From: Pseudomonas frederiksbergensis
GTDB lineage: Bacteria > Pseudomonadota > Gammaproteobacteria > Pseudomonadales > Pseudomonadaceae
DNA: 64,000 nucleotides
Direction of reading: 5' to 3'
NCBI RefSeq assembly: GCF_000802155.2
Contig: NZ_JQGJ02000003.1
Location: 434,001 to 498,000, forward strand
The notes under the pieces are model-generated. The model saw only the letters and a program-made list of their open reading frames with translations. It did not search any database and was not told the DNA's origin. A program made the position numbers and the translations under genes. Positions 10,100-22,403 of this stretch are shown piece after piece (position 1 is the first letter of the stretch; each line of letters starts with the position of its first letter).

Positions 10100-11593
10100 A
10101 TGTCGCTCGCCATCGTCCATAGCCGCGCCCAAGTGGGGGTCGAAGCCCCTGCCGTTACCGTTGAAGTTCATCTCGCAAATGGCTTGCCGTCGCTGACGAT
10201 GGTCGGCTTGCCGGAAGCGGCGGTGAAGGAAAGCAAGGACCGGGTGCGCAGCGCGATCATCAATTCGGGACTCAATTTCCCAGCGCGGCGCATCACCCTG
10301 AACCTCGCGCCGGCAGATCTTCCCAAGGACGGCGGCCGGTTCGACCTGGCGATTGCCCTGGGGATCCTGTCGGCCAGCGTGCAGGTGCCGACCTTGATGC
10401 TGGACGACGTGGAGTGCCTCGGCGAACTGGCCTTGTCCGGTGCCGTACGACCAGTGCGCGGCGTGCTCCCCGCAGCGCTGGCGGCGCGCAAGGCTGGACG
10501 CATGCTGATGGTGCCCCGGGCCAATGCCGAGGAAGCGTGCCTGGCGTCGGGGCTGAAAGTGATTGCCGTGGACCACCTGCTCGAAGCGGTGGCGCACTTC
10601 AACGGCCACACCCCCGTCGAGCCCTTCGTGTCCAACGGGCTGCTCTCGGCCAGCAAACCCTATCCCGACCTCAGCGAAGTGCAAGGCCAGGCTGGGGCCA
10701 AGCGCGCATTGCTGATCGCGGCGGCGGGGGCTCACAACTTGTTGTTCAGCGGCCCGCCGGGCACAGGCAAGACATTGCTGGCGAGCCGTTTACCGGGATT
10801 GTTGCCGCCGCTGGTCGAAAGCGAAGCCCTGGAAGTCGCGGCGATACAGTCCGTCGCCAGTGGCGTGCCGCTAAGCCATTGGCCGCAACGGCCGTTTCGC
10901 CAGCCACATCATTCGGCATCCGGCCCGGCGCTGGTGGGTGGCGGGTCGAAGCCGCAACCGGGGGAGATCACCCTCGCCCACCACGGCGTACTGTTCCTGG
11001 ATGAGTTACCGGAATTCGACCGAAAGGTCTTGGAAGTCTTGAGGGAGCCCCTCGAGTCGGGACACATCGTGGTGTCGCGTGCCCGGGATCGCGTGCGCTT
11101 TCCAGCGCGCTTCCAACTGGTCGCGGCCATGAACCCGTGCCCCTGTGGATATCTTGGCGAACCCAGCGGCCGCTGCTGCTGCACGCCGGACATGGTGCAG
11201 CGGTATCGCAACAAGCTGTCCGGTCCGCTGCTCGACCGTATCGACCTGCACCTGACCGTGGCGCGCGAAGCCACGGCGCTGAATCCCAAGGGCGCACCCG
11301 GTGACGATACCGCCACAGCAGCCGAGCGCGTGGCCGAAGCCCGTGAGCGCCAGCAAACCCGCCAAGGCTGCGCCAACGCCTTCCTCGACCTGTCGGGGTT
11401 GCGCCGTCATTGCAAACTGTCCCCGACCGACGAAGCATGGCTGGAAACCGCCTGCGAACGATTGACCCTGTCGCTACGGGCCGCCCATCGCCTGCTGAAG
11501 GTCGCCCGCACCCTGGCCGACCTTCAGCAATTGGAACGAATCAGCCGCGAGCACCTGGCCGAAGCCCTCCAATACCGGCCCGCAACGCCATGA
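10100..11593 (+). CDS. comM: YifB/ComM family magnesium-chelatase-like AAA+ ATPase
   Basis: A 497-residue AAA+ protein. The N-terminal Lon-like ChlI domain (residues 1-170; GVEAPAVTVEVHLANGLP, GLPEAAVKESKDRVRSA) is followed by Walker A GPPGTGKTLL near residue 215, Walker B LFLDELPEF near 295, a sensor region MNPCPCGYLG with a cysteine cluster (CCCTPDM) that may bind zinc, and a C-terminal helical lid. The family homologue ComM is a hexameric helicase aiding branch migration in natural transformation; many non-competent bacteria also carry it. AGGA precedes ATG 10100. It is monocistronic here and convergent with the epimerase-like gene. Confidence 0.92.
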   Translation: MSLAIVHSRAQVGVEAPAVTVEVHLANGLPSLTMVGLPEAAVKESKDRVRSAIINSGLNFPARRITLNLAPADLPKDGGRFDLAIALGILSASVQVPTLMLDDVECLGELALSGAVRPVRGVLPAALAARKAGRMLMVPRANAEEACLASGLKVIAVDHLLEAVAHFNGHTPVEPFVSNGLLSASKPYPDLSEVQGQAGAKRALLIAAAGAHNLLFSGPPGTGKTLLASRLPGLLPPLVESEALEVAAIQSVASGVPLSHWPQRPFRQPHHSASGPALVGGGSKPQPGEITLAHHGVLFLDELPEFDRKVLEVLREPLESGHIVVSRARDRVRFPARFQLVAAMNPCPCGYLGEPSGRCCCTPDMVQRYRNKLSGPLLDRIDLHLTVAREATALNPKGAPGDDTATAAERVAEARERQQTRQGCANAFLDLSGLRRHCKLSPTDEAWLETACERLTLSLRAAHRLLKVARTLADLQQLERISREHLAEALQYRPATP

Positions 11594-11599
11594 AAAGGG

Positions 11600-12814
11600 T
11601 CACGGCTTGCTCAGGTCCACCAACGGCGTGTCGCGCACTTCGGTTTTTCGATCGCCCTGGATGTCATCGATGCGCTTCAGAGCCTTGTCCACAGCCCCCT
11701 TGTCAGCCAGGAGGCTGTAGTGAATCTGGAACTGCTTGCGCTCTTTCGGTGCAATGCCAGGCACCAGGCCCAGCGGACGCTGGTAGCGACGGTTATAGGA
11801 AAAGCTGGTGCCAGGCTCCAGACCGGTCACATAGCCCTGGCCTTGGGTATCGGTATTCTTCCACAGGGAAAACACTGGAAGCGTACCGGTGTTGAAGCCC
11901 ACCGCCACGCCGAGACTTCCGGCCTTGTTGTGCAGCACGGTCAGCGTATCGCCCTTGGCGTCGGCGTAAGGCACGACGTTGTAGACGGTTTCATCGTAAT
12001 CCTTGGTAGGGGCTCGATAGGTGGTCCAATCCTTCAGGTCACCCTTGGCCTTGTCATTGAACGGCGAGACCTGTTTGACCGGCGCTGCGAAGCGAGCCCC
12101 CTGTTCCAGGAACGGCGTGCTGAAATTGCTGTGGTAGAGCGCCTGGTATTCCTTTGGATAATCGCCATTGTTGGTCAGCGTGTCGTTGAGGGCAAAGGTC
12201 ACGCTACCGGGTTCGGTGACCAGCTCGGTCTGGACCGAGAAGTCGACCTTCTTGAACGCCTGCTCCTTCAACTCGCCGCGCAGCGTGATGGCGTAAGGAG
12301 GTTTTTCATCGATGTGCAACGTTACCTTGTTCGCCGGGATGTTCGCGGCGCGCCCATGCAAAGTGAGCAGTTCGCCGTTGTCCATGCCCGGATGGCCTAC
12401 CCATTCGTAGCCGCAGCGAGTCACCAGTTCATTGAAGCCTTCGAGCCAGCCCAGGCCACCTCGGCCGTTAAGTTCGATGAATGATGGATTGACCACTTCC
12501 TTGACCGGTGAATCCCAGCCCATGCGTACATCGCCGACCGAAGCCTGCAACACGTTCATGCCGCGGGTGGGGACGACTGAGAGCTTCATGGTGCCATTGT
12601 CGATGTCGACGATGCTGACGCCCTCCTGGCGACCGCCATGGAGGGTACGCATCGTCACGGAAAACGGCTTGTCGGTTTTCACGCCGAGTTGCTGGCTGGT
12701 GATTTGCCAGGGTTGGGCGGCCTTATCGGTGTCAAGCAGGACGTAATCCCACGCCATCGCATGGGAAGCAGCGCCCATGGCGCCGAGGGCAACGAAGAGT
12801 TTGAGCGAATTCAT
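11600..12814 (-). CDS. Periplasmic DUF4432/aldose 1-epimerase-like protein
   Basis: A 404-residue protein with a cleavable signal peptide (MNSLKLFVALGAMGAASHAMA) and a galactose-mutarotase-like beta-sandwich of the DUF4432 type. Visible family features are VSIVDIDNGTMKLSVVPTRGMNV, a histidine in LTLHGRAANIPA, LNDTLTNNGDYP and YQALYHSNFSTPFLEQGARF. It may bind or epimerise a sugar in the periplasm, but no substrate can be read from sequence. The reading frame opens 25 codons upstream; ATG 12814 is chosen because it starts the signal peptide. It stops 7 bases from the convergent comM gene. Confidence 0.8.
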   Translation of the reverse strand: MNSLKLFVALGAMGAASHAMAWDYVLLDTDKAAQPWQITSQQLGVKTDKPFSVTMRTLHGGRQEGVSIVDIDNGTMKLSVVPTRGMNVLQASVGDVRMGWDSPVKEVVNPSFIELNGRGGLGWLEGFNELVTRCGYEWVGHPGMDNGELLTLHGRAANIPANKVTLHIDEKPPYAITLRGELKEQAFKKVDFSVQTELVTEPGSVTFALNDTLTNNGDYPKEYQALYHSNFSTPFLEQGARFAAPVKQVSPFNDKAKGDLKDWTTYRAPTKDYDETVYNVVPYADAKGDTLTVLHNKAGSLGVAVGFNTGTLPVFSLWKNTDTQGQGYVTGLEPGTSFSYNRRYQRPLGLVPGIAPKERKQFQIHYSLLADKGAVDKALKRIDDIQGDRKTEVRDTPLVDLSKP

Positions 12815-13134
12815 GGAAACGGCCTTTTCTTGGAGTTGTGCGGATTTTATAGACTTGAAGAAACGTTTCAGCAAGCCGAAAAACAGCAATCACCTTAAAA
12901 AATCCGCGGGTAAGGATTTGAGAGTTTCTATGCGGGCGAGCCTGCTCGCGGTGACCTTTCGCCCAGACAACCCGAAACCCCGTGGCGAGGGAGCTTGCTT
13001 GCTCTCGACTACGCAGCGGTCGCAAGCCTCGACGTTGGGGGCTGCCGGGAGAAGGCCCGGGGGCCTGCTTCGCAGGCCAGCGGGAGCAAGCCCCCTCACC
13101 ACAGGGGTCGGGTTGGCTTGCTATGGATGGGACT
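12815..13134. other. Intergenic region, REP-rich
   Basis: No gene was found. About half of the 320 bases is repetitive: a small GCGAGC-CT-GCTCGC hairpin near 12935-12955 and an inverted REP pair at 12977-13107. The left 90 bases should hold the promoter of the leftward epimerase-like gene. Confidence 0.7.
12977..13107. repeat. REPIN: inverted pair of REP elements
   Basis: The left copy reads CCCCGTGGCGAGGGAGCTTG and the right copy reads GAGCAAGCCCCCTCACCACA; they are imperfect inverted copies flanking about 75 bases that include a further GCC/GGC-rich stem. This is the Pseudomonas REPIN arrangement, spread by RAYT transposases, none of which is encoded in this window. Confidence 0.75.
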
Positions 13135-15111
13135 TCAGCGGAACCGATCGACTTCCTTGCGCAGGTCCTGCGCCAGTTTTTCAAGTTCCTTGGCGGTGAT
13201 CGCCAGGTTCGACACCACTTCGCGCTGTTCGCTGTTGGCCATCGCAATGCTCTGCAAGTTGCTGCTCAGCAGGGTCGCGGTGCTGCTTTGTTCCTGGGTC
13301 GCGGTGGTGATCGCAGCGAATTGCTGGCCGGCGGAGCGGCTTTGCTCATCGATTCGCGCCAGGGCCGAGGCCACGTTGGCGTTACGCGACAAGCCTTCCT
13401 GCATGAGCAGATTGCCCTTCTCCATCGTGCTGATGGCGTTGCCGGTTTCTTGCTGGATGCTGTTGATCATCCCGGAAATTTCGTCGGTGGCCTGGCGAGT
13501 GCGCGAGGCCAGGCTACGAACCTCGTCGGCCACGACGGCAAAACCACGACCTTGTTCGCCGGCTCGGGCGGCTTCGATGGCGGCGTTCAGCGCCAGCAGG
13601 TTGGTTTGCTCGGCAATCGAGGTGATCACACCGACGATGCCGCCGATTTCCTGGGAGCGCTGGCCCAGTGTGTTGATGACCGTGGCAGTGCTGTTCAAGG
13701 CACCAGCAATCTGCTCCAGGGACGACGATGCTTCCTCCATCGAGGTCCGACCGATCCGGGTTTGCTGGGCATTGTCCTGGGCCAGGCGTTCGGTATTGCC
13801 CATGTTATCGGCGATGTTCAGCGAGGTGGCGCTGAACTCTTCCACTGCCCCGGCCATGCTGGTGATTTCTCCGGACTGCTGCTCCATCCCTTCGTACGCG
13901 CCGCTGGACAATCCGGACAGCGCCTGGGCACGACTATTGACCTCTTGCGAAGCTTTGCGGATGTGCTCGACCATGGTCGACAAGGCGTGGCTCATCTGGT
14001 TGAACGCACGGGCCAGTTGGCCGATTTCATCGTGGCTCGAAACATTCAGGCGCACGCTCAGGTCGCCGGCACCCAATGCTTCGGCCTGACGCACCAAGTC
14101 GCCGAGCGGAGCCAGTTTGCTGCGCAACAGCCACACCGCCGCGCCTACCGCCAGCAACATGGCCAGCAGGCTGCCGATCGCCAGTTGTGTGCCGACGCTC
14201 CAGGTCACTGCGTTGATCTCGGTTTTCGGCATGCTCGCCACGACGGCCCAAGGCCCGCCCTCGAACGGCACGGCGACACTGTAGAATTCTTCCGCGGTGT
14301 CGGCCCAGAAGGCACCCTTGCCCGGCTTCTTGATCAGCGCCGTGATGGCGGCGGTAGCGTTGTCGAGCGCCTGCACGCCAGCCGGCGGCACCAGCCATTT
14401 GTTCTGTTCGTCCAACAACGCCAGCGAACCGGTCTGGCCGATGCGGAACCGCTTGAGGTTTTCGAATTGCGCATTCTGCGCATCGGTGTAATCGAATCCT
14501 ACATACAGCACCGCAATGATCTTGCCGCTGGTGTCGCGTACAGGGGTGTACTGCGACATGTAGAAACGTCCGAAAAGCAAGGCTCGGCCGATATAGCTCT
14601 GGCCGCTGATCACCGGGCCATAAGCCGGGCCGGCACGGTCGAGCACAGTGCCGATGGCCCTTGTCCCGTCCTGCTTGCTGACCGATGTACTGACGCGGAT
14701 GAAATCGTCACCGCTGCGCACGAATATCGTGGCTACCCCGGCGGTCATCGCCTTGAACTCATCAACTTCCTTGAAGTTGTTGTTCAGCACTTCATTGCCC
14801 AGGCTCAAGCCAGGAGTCTGCACGCCCGCCACCGTCACCGGCTGGTCCGGGTGAACGCTCAAGCCTGCGCTGAAACGCTTCTCGAACAGCCCCGCCAGCC
14901 GCTGCGTGCTTTCGCGCAACGTACTGTGGAACGTATTGAGCTGGTCGGCCATCAGGCGCGCTTCGCTGGCCAAGTGCTCTTCACGGGTGGAAAGGTTTGC
15001 GGCGTCCAGCGAACGCAAGGCAAAGACGGTACTGCCGGAGATCACGACCGCCAATATCACGGCGAGGGCAAGGCCTAGCTGCGAGGCGATCCGGGCACGG
15101 GGTTGAGACAT
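13135..15111 (-). CDS. Methyl-accepting chemotaxis protein with periplasmic Cache domain
   Basis: A 658-residue chemoreceptor. Transmembrane helix 1 is residues 10-32, a periplasmic Cache-type ligand domain spans about 33-300 ([49 protein letters not shown]), helix 2 is near 303-328, HAMP follows ([28 protein letters not shown]), then the long signalling helical hairpin with the invariant tip [22 protein letters not shown]. No pentapeptide tether is seen at the C-terminus (EVDRFR). The ligand is unknown; small organic acids are common for this Cache type. ATG 15111 with AGGAG upstream replaces an upstream in-frame start. Confidence 0.93.
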   Translation of the reverse strand: MSQPRARIASQLGLALAVILAVVISGSTVFALRSLDAANLSTREEHLASEARLMADQLNTFHSTLRESTQRLAGLFEKRFSAGLSVHPDQPVTVAGVQTPGLSLGNEVLNNNFKEVDEFKAMTAGVATIFVRSGDDFIRVSTSVSKQDGTRAIGTVLDRAGPAYGPVISGQSYIGRALLFGRFYMSQYTPVRDTSGKIIAVLYVGFDYTDAQNAQFENLKRFRIGQTGSLALLDEQNKWLVPPAGVQALDNATAAITALIKKPGKGAFWADTAEEFYSVAVPFEGGPWAVVASMPKTEINAVTWSVGTQLAIGSLLAMLLAVGAAVWLLRSKLAPLGDLVRQAEALGAGDLSVRLNVSSHDEIGQLARAFNQMSHALSTMVEHIRKASQEVNSRAQALSGLSSGAYEGMEQQSGEITSMAGAVEEFSATSLNIADNMGNTERLAQDNAQQTRIGRTSMEEASSSLEQIAGALNSTATVINTLGQRSQEIGGIVGVITSIAEQTNLLALNAAIEAARAGEQGRGFAVVADEVRSLASRTRQATDEISGMINSIQQETGNAISTMEKGNLLMQEGLSRNANVASALARIDEQSRSAGQQFAAITTATQEQSSTATLLSSNLQSIAMANSEQREVVSNLAITAKELEKLAQDLRKEVDRFR

Positions 15112-15297
15112 GACGGCTCCTGGCCGAGAGACCGGATCGTCCTGATCACGTCGCACGCTCGGCATTTTGATTCGATGAGGATTGAATGGGCCCTTTCTGA
15201 ACGAAGGTTCTATGTTCACGGAGTCGGCCAGGATGCCGAATACTTGAGCGCCTTGGAGGGAATAATACCAAGTGGCTAGCACGGCACCTTCATCGTT

Positions 15298-16218
15298 TCA
15301 GCCCAGGCGCTCGACCTCGGGTAGCTGCATGGCCTTGACCTCGCCCTGAAGAAAGTCGCTGAGCCTGCGCAGACGTTCACCTCCGGGCCGGGTTTTCGGC
15401 CAGACCAAATAATAATGCTCGCCGCTGGCAACGGCCGTCGGCCACGGCAGGCTCAAGCGTCCCTGGGCCACATCCTCGGCGACCATCAACAAATCCCCCA
15501 TGGACACACCGTAGCCACGCGCGGCCGCGATCATGCCCAGCTCCAACGTATCGAACACCTGCCCGCCCCTGAGCGAGACCTTGTCCGACAAGCCCATGCG
15601 CTGCAACCAATTGCGCCAGTCCCGGCGATCCGGAGTGGGGTGCAACAGCTCGGCCTTGGCCAATCGCGCCGCATCCCAAGGCTGATCATTGAGCAAATTC
15701 GGAGCGCCTACCGGGATCAATTCCTCGGGGAACAGCAAGCTGGCCTCCCAATCCGCAGGAAAATGCCCATTGCCCAGCAGTACCGCGCAGTCGAAGGGCT
15801 CGGTGTTGAAATCCACCGAATCGACGTCCATCCAGGCGCTCGTCAGTTGCACTTCGTTGCCGGGTTGCAAATGACGGAAGCGGCTCAGGCGCGCCAGCAG
15901 CCAGCGCATGGTCAGGGTCGACGGCGCCTTCATCCGCAGAATGCCGTCCTCGCCATGCAACGTGTGGCAGGCCCGCTCCAGCGCCATGAACCCTTCCCGC
16001 ACGCCCGGCAACAGCAGGCGCGCCGCCTCGGTCAGTTGCAGGTTGCGCCCGCTGCGCTGGAACAGCCGACAGGCAAAGTGATCTTCCAACGTGCGGATGT
16101 GCCGGCTGACGGCGCTCTGGGTGATCGAGAGCTCCTCGGCGGCGCGGGTGAACGAGCTGTAGCGCGCGGCGGCCTCGAATGCCCGTAGCGCATAAAGCGG
16201 AGGAAGACGACGAGACAT
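15298..16218 (-). CDS. LysR-family regulator, GcvA-like
   Basis: A 306-residue LysR regulator. The N-terminal winged helix (residues 6-65: LYALRAFEAAARYSSFTRAAEELSITQSAVSRHI) is of the GcvA/AmpR subgroup, and the rest is a periplasmic-binding-like effector domain. It is divergent from the MATE exporter at 16377 with 158 bases between, so it probably controls that gene; neither an inducer nor an operator is evident. The P. aeruginosa map has, from memory, a similar LysR-MATE-EAL-rep order. Confidence 0.9.
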   Translation of the reverse strand: MSRRLPPLYALRAFEAAARYSSFTRAAEELSITQSAVSRHIRTLEDHFACRLFQRSGRNLQLTEAARLLLPGVREGFMALERACHTLHGEDGILRMKAPSTLTMRWLLARLSRFRHLQPGNEVQLTSAWMDVDSVDFNTEPFDCAVLLGNGHFPADWEASLLFPEELIPVGAPNLLNDQPWDAARLAKAELLHPTPDRRDWRNWLQRMGLSDKVSLRGGQVFDTLELGMIAAARGYGVSMGDLLMVAEDVAQGRLSLPWPTAVASGEHYYLVWPKTRPGGERLRRLSDFLQGEVKAMQLPEVERLG

Positions 16219-16376
16219 TGCAAAAGCTCCAAGACGCGGTTTGCAAACCCTACCAGAAACCCGTCAAGCATGAGTTTTAATCATGCCAGCGATCGTTTTT
16301 ATCCTTTTGTGCAATCTGCCGGGAGGGCCGAGAATCGTCGCTCTACTGCCTTGTTTGAACATGGAGCGTGATGATC

Positions 16377-17771
16377 ATGCAGCATCCTGCGCGTACCGAA
16401 CTCTGGGCCATCCTGCGGCTGGCTGGGCCGTTGATTGCTTCGCAGTTGGCGCACATGTTGATGGTGCTGACCGACACCCTGATGATGGCTCGCCTGAGCC
16501 CCGAGGCCTTGGCCGGCGGCGGGCTTGGGGCGGCGACCTATTCGTTCGTATCGATTTTCTGCATCGGCGTGATCGCGGCGGTGGGCACCTTGGTAGCGAT
16601 CCGCCAGGGCGCCGGCGACATCGAAGGCGCCACCCGGCTGACCCAGGCCGGATTATGGCTGGCCTGGTTGATGGCGCTGGTGGCCGGCCTGCTGCTGTGG
16701 AATCTCAAGCCGGTGCTGCTGATGTTCGGCCAGACCGAAACCAACGTGCTTTCCGCCGGGCAGTTTCTGCTGGCACTGCCGTTCGCGCTGCCCGGTTATT
16801 TGAGCTTCATGGCGCTGCGTGGCTTTACCAGCGCCATCGGGCGGGCCACGCCGGTGATGGTGATCAGCCTCGGCGGCACGGTGGCCAACTTCCTGCTCAA
16901 CTATGCGCTCATCACCGGCATGTTCGGCCTGCCAAAGCTCGGCCTGATGGGAATCGGCCTGGTCACGGCCATCGTCGCCAACTGCATGGCACTGGCGCTG
17001 GCCTGGCACATTCATCGGCACCCGGCCTATCGTGCCTACCCATTGCTTGCCGGGCTGTCGCGGCCCAACCGCCAATACCTCAAGGAGCTGTGGCGCCTTG
17101 GCCTGCCGATTGGCGGCACTTACGCAGTGGAAGTCGGTCTGTTCGCGTTCGCTGCCCTGTGCATGGGCACCATGGGCAGCACGCCGCTGGCGGCGCACCA
17201 GATCGCCCTGCAGATCGTCTCGGTGGCCTTCATGGTTCCGGCGGGCATGTCCTACGCCATCACCATGCGCATCGGCCAGCATTACGGTGCCGGGCAATTG
17301 CTCATGGCGCGCCTGGCCGGGAGGGTCGGGATCGGCTTTGGCGCGGCCGCCATGCTGGCGTTTGCCATGGTGTTCTGGCTGCTGCCGAATCAGTTGATCG
17401 GCCTGTTCCTGGACCATGAAGACCCGGCGTTCCGCCCGGTCATCGAGCTGGCGGTGAGCCTGTTGGCCGTGGCGGCGTGGTTCGAGCTGTTCGACGGTAC
17501 GCAAACCATTGCCATGGGCTGCATCCGCGGACTGAAGGATGCCAAGACCACCTTTCTGGTCGGCCTGGGCTGCTACTGGCTGATCGGCGCGCCGGCGGCG
17601 TGGTGGATGGCTTTCCAATTGCACTGGGGCCCAACCGGCGTCTGGTGGGGCCTGGCGCTGGGGCTGGCCTGCGCGGCGGTGAGCCTGACGTTGGCATTTG
17701 AGTGGAAGATGAAGCGGATGATTCTCAGCGAGCCGGGGCAGCGCAGCTTCGAAGCGATCCAGGCCAAATGA
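16377..17771 (+). CDS. MATE-family multidrug efflux transporter (NorM/PmpM-like)
   Basis: A 464-residue inner-membrane carrier with twelve predicted helices in two six-helix halves. MATE signatures are LAGPLIASQLAHMLMVLTDTLMM in helix 1 (with the conserved Asp), RGFTSAIGRATPVM between helices 4 and 5, and PLAAHQIALQIVSVAFMVPAGMSYA in helix 8. Such proteins export cationic drugs and dyes using Na+ or H+. Two ATGs compete: 16371 (4 bases from GGAG) and 16377 (10 bases); the latter gives the usual N-terminus. It is divergent from its likely LysR regulator. Confidence 0.93.
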   Translation: MQHPARTELWAILRLAGPLIASQLAHMLMVLTDTLMMARLSPEALAGGGLGAATYSFVSIFCIGVIAAVGTLVAIRQGAGDIEGATRLTQAGLWLAWLMALVAGLLLWNLKPVLLMFGQTETNVLSAGQFLLALPFALPGYLSFMALRGFTSAIGRATPVMVISLGGTVANFLLNYALITGMFGLPKLGLMGIGLVTAIVANCMALALAWHIHRHPAYRAYPLLAGLSRPNRQYLKELWRLGLPIGGTYAVEVGLFAFAALCMGTMGSTPLAAHQIALQIVSVAFMVPAGMSYAITMRIGQHYGAGQLLMARLAGRVGIGFGAAAMLAFAMVFWLLPNQLIGLFLDHEDPAFRPVIELAVSLLAVAAWFELFDGTQTIAMGCIRGLKDAKTTFLVGLGCYWLIGAPAAWWMAFQLHWGPTGVWWGLALGLACAAVSLTLAFEWKMKRMILSEPGQRSFEAIQAK

Positions 17772-17793
17772 ACTTGCTCCCACCGGGTTTGTG

Positions 17794-19464
17794 TCAGCTG
17801 ATTTCCAGCATCGATTGCTGGTCACCCTCGAACGTCAGGTATTCCACCAACTCCACCAGCGGCAACGGCTTGCTGATCAGGAACCCCTGCACCTGATCGC
17901 ATCCGAAACCGCGCAGCAAGTCCAACTGCTCGCGGGTCTCGACGCCTTCGGCCACCACTTCGAGGTTGAGGTTATGGGCCAGGTTGATCATCGCGTGCAC
18001 CAGCTTGCGGTTCTCCTCACGCTGTTCCATGCCGCCGACGAAGCTCTTGTCGATCTTGAGCAGCGCAATCGGCAGGCTGTTGAGGTGCACGAACGAAGAG
18101 AACCCGGTGCCGAAATCGTCCAGGGAAAACCGCACCCCCAGGCGTCCCAGGGCATCCATGGTCTGCTTGACCAGTTCGCTGCGACGCATGACGGCAGTTT
18201 CGGTGAGTTCGAATTCCAGCCACTGGGCCTCGACGCCGCGTTCGGCAATCAGTCGACTCAGGGTCGGCAGCAGTTGGCTGTCCTGGAACTGCCGGAACGA
18301 CAGGTTGATCGCCATGTGCAGCGGCGCCAGCCCGCGCTCGCGCAGGGCCTGCATATCGCGCAGGGCACGGGAGATCACCCAGTAGCCCAACGGCACGATG
18401 AGGCCACTTTGCTCGGCCAGCGGCACGAACTCACTCGGCGGCAACAACCCGCGCTCGCCATGACGCCAGCGTACCAGGGCTTCGAGGCCGACAATCGTGC
18501 CATCGGCCAGGTTCAGCCGAGGCTGGTAATGCAATTCCAGTTCATCGCGACGCAATGCCCGTCGCAGCTCGCTTTCCAGGTCGGCGAGGCTGCGGGCATT
18601 GCGGTTGATGCGCTCATTGAAGATGTGAAAGGTGCAGCCTTGGGTGCTCTTGGCCTGCTGCATGGCAATATGGGCATGCCACATCAAGGGGTCCGCGCCG
18701 GCCTGCGCCCGGGCGTGGGCAATGCCCAGGCTGCAACCGATCAACAGGCTTTCACCGTCCACCCAGTACGGTTCGGCCATGGCTTCGGTGATGCGTTCGG
18801 CCATCCACTCCGCTCGTTGGGGCGCGCGGCGGGTGTCGATCAACAGGGCGAACTCGTCGCTCCCCAGCCGGGCCAACTGATCGCCGGCCTCCAGCGCGCC
18901 CTTGAGCCGCGAGACCACTTGGAGAATCAAACGATCGCCGGCCTGGTGGCCGAGGGCGTCATTGGCGTGGCGGAAATTGTCGAGATCCAGGTGACCGAGG
19001 GCCAGGCCACGGCCTTCATTTTCAGCCAGGCGCGCCGCCAGCAAGGTCTGGAAGCCCTGGCGGTTGGCGATGCCGGTCAAAGGGTCCTGCTCGGCGAGCC
19101 GTTGCAGGGTGTTTTCCAGCACCCCTCGCTCGCGCACGTGACGCAGGCAACGGCGCAGCGTCGCCTCGTCGAGGGTGTCGCGCACCAGCCAGTCGCTGAC
19201 GCCATCCGGGGACGCCGCAGGCTCGTGCTCAAGCAACAGAACCGTCGGCAGACGACAACGTCCCGGCCCCGGCTGCAGGGTAGCAACGGTCAGCAGCACC
19301 GCGTTGCGGTTGTCCTCGAACAGGCTGCTGACCGAGTCCCAGCTCGGGGCACTGATCAACACGACCGAGGGCCCCAAGGGCGCCAGGCACTCGCGCAGTA
19401 TCGCTGACCACTCAGGCGTTTCGGCCAACAACAGCAAACGCAAGGGTTCGACAGGCGTAGACAA
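17794..19464 (-). CDS. proE: GGDEF/EAL c-di-GMP protein, ProE-like
   Basis: A 556-residue cytosolic protein. Residues 1-120 look like a receiver fold without a clear phosphoacceptor Asp; residues 125-285 are a GGDEF domain with motif GSDEF and no RxxD inhibitory site (EAGD instead); residues 300-545 are an EAL domain with all metal/catalytic motifs (GLEALVRW, INLSFRQFQ, ELTETAVM, DDFGTGFSS, KIDKSFV, EGVET). It should hydrolyse c-di-GMP. Position between a MATE gene and rep matches PA5295 (ProE), a phosphodiesterase affecting exopolysaccharide. The start is TTG 19464 with GGGAG six bases upstream. Confidence 0.88.
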   Translation of the reverse strand: MSTPVEPLRLLLLAETPEWSAILRECLAPLGPSVVLISAPSWDSVSSLFEDNRNAVLLTVATLQPGPGRCRLPTVLLLEHEPAASPDGVSDWLVRDTLDEATLRRCLRHVRERGVLENTLQRLAEQDPLTGIANRQGFQTLLAARLAENEGRGLALGHLDLDNFRHANDALGHQAGDRLILQVVSRLKGALEAGDQLARLGSDEFALLIDTRRAPQRAEWMAERITEAMAEPYWVDGESLLIGCSLGIAHARAQAGADPLMWHAHIAMQQAKSTQGCTFHIFNERINRNARSLADLESELRRALRRDELELHYQPRLNLADGTIVGLEALVRWRHGERGLLPPSEFVPLAEQSGLIVPLGYWVISRALRDMQALRERGLAPLHMAINLSFRQFQDSQLLPTLSRLIAERGVEAQWLEFELTETAVMRRSELVKQTMDALGRLGVRFSLDDFGTGFSSFVHLNSLPIALLKIDKSFVGGMEQREENRKLVHAMINLAHNLNLEVVAEGVETREQLDLLRGFGCDQVQGFLISKPLPLVELVEYLTFEGDQQSMLEIS

Positions 19465-19503
19465 GCTGACTCCCTAGACTCTGCAAGGTGGTAGGCGCGG
19501 GGC

Positions 19504-19532
19504 ATTATGACGCGCCAATGGTCAATCACCAA
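19504..19532 (-). promoter_or_regulatory. Candidate promoter of the proE-like gene
   Basis: Read leftward: TTGGTG (19527-19532), 17 bases, CATAAT (19504-19509), about 40 bases before the TTG start. Four and five of six matches respectively. The remaining AT-rich stretch to 19737 should also hold the rep promoter, which could not be fixed. Confidence 0.35.
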
Positions 19533-19737
19533 TGCCAATGGTTCTCAAACACCCACTTTTGAGGGTTTATTCACCCAAAAACGAACGTTAGACCTAAATT
19601 CTGTCCGCATCCTGAGGGAAAGTCACAAAAGCGGCAATTGCAATGATGTGTCGCGTCACAAGTCGGACAGGCCAGCACAATTCTCAGAGCCTGTTAAAAT
19701 GCCGGCCCATTTCGCAAACGACTCCCTGAACCCTGTC

Positions 19738-22370
<2,633 letters not shown>

Positions 22371-22403
22371 TCCCCCGTTCAACCCTGGGGGAGTTGCGGG
22401 CCG

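Noticed and set aside
12982..15078. A 698-codon plus-strand frame opposite the chemoreceptor
   Set aside because: The minus strand encodes an unmistakable Cache-HAMP-MCP protein; the plus frame starts within a REP element and has no recognisable motif.
19640..19680. TGTGTCGCGTCACA near rep as a Vfr/CRP site
   Set aside because: The half-sites are two bases too close (TGTG-N6-CACA in place of TGTGA-N6-TCACA).
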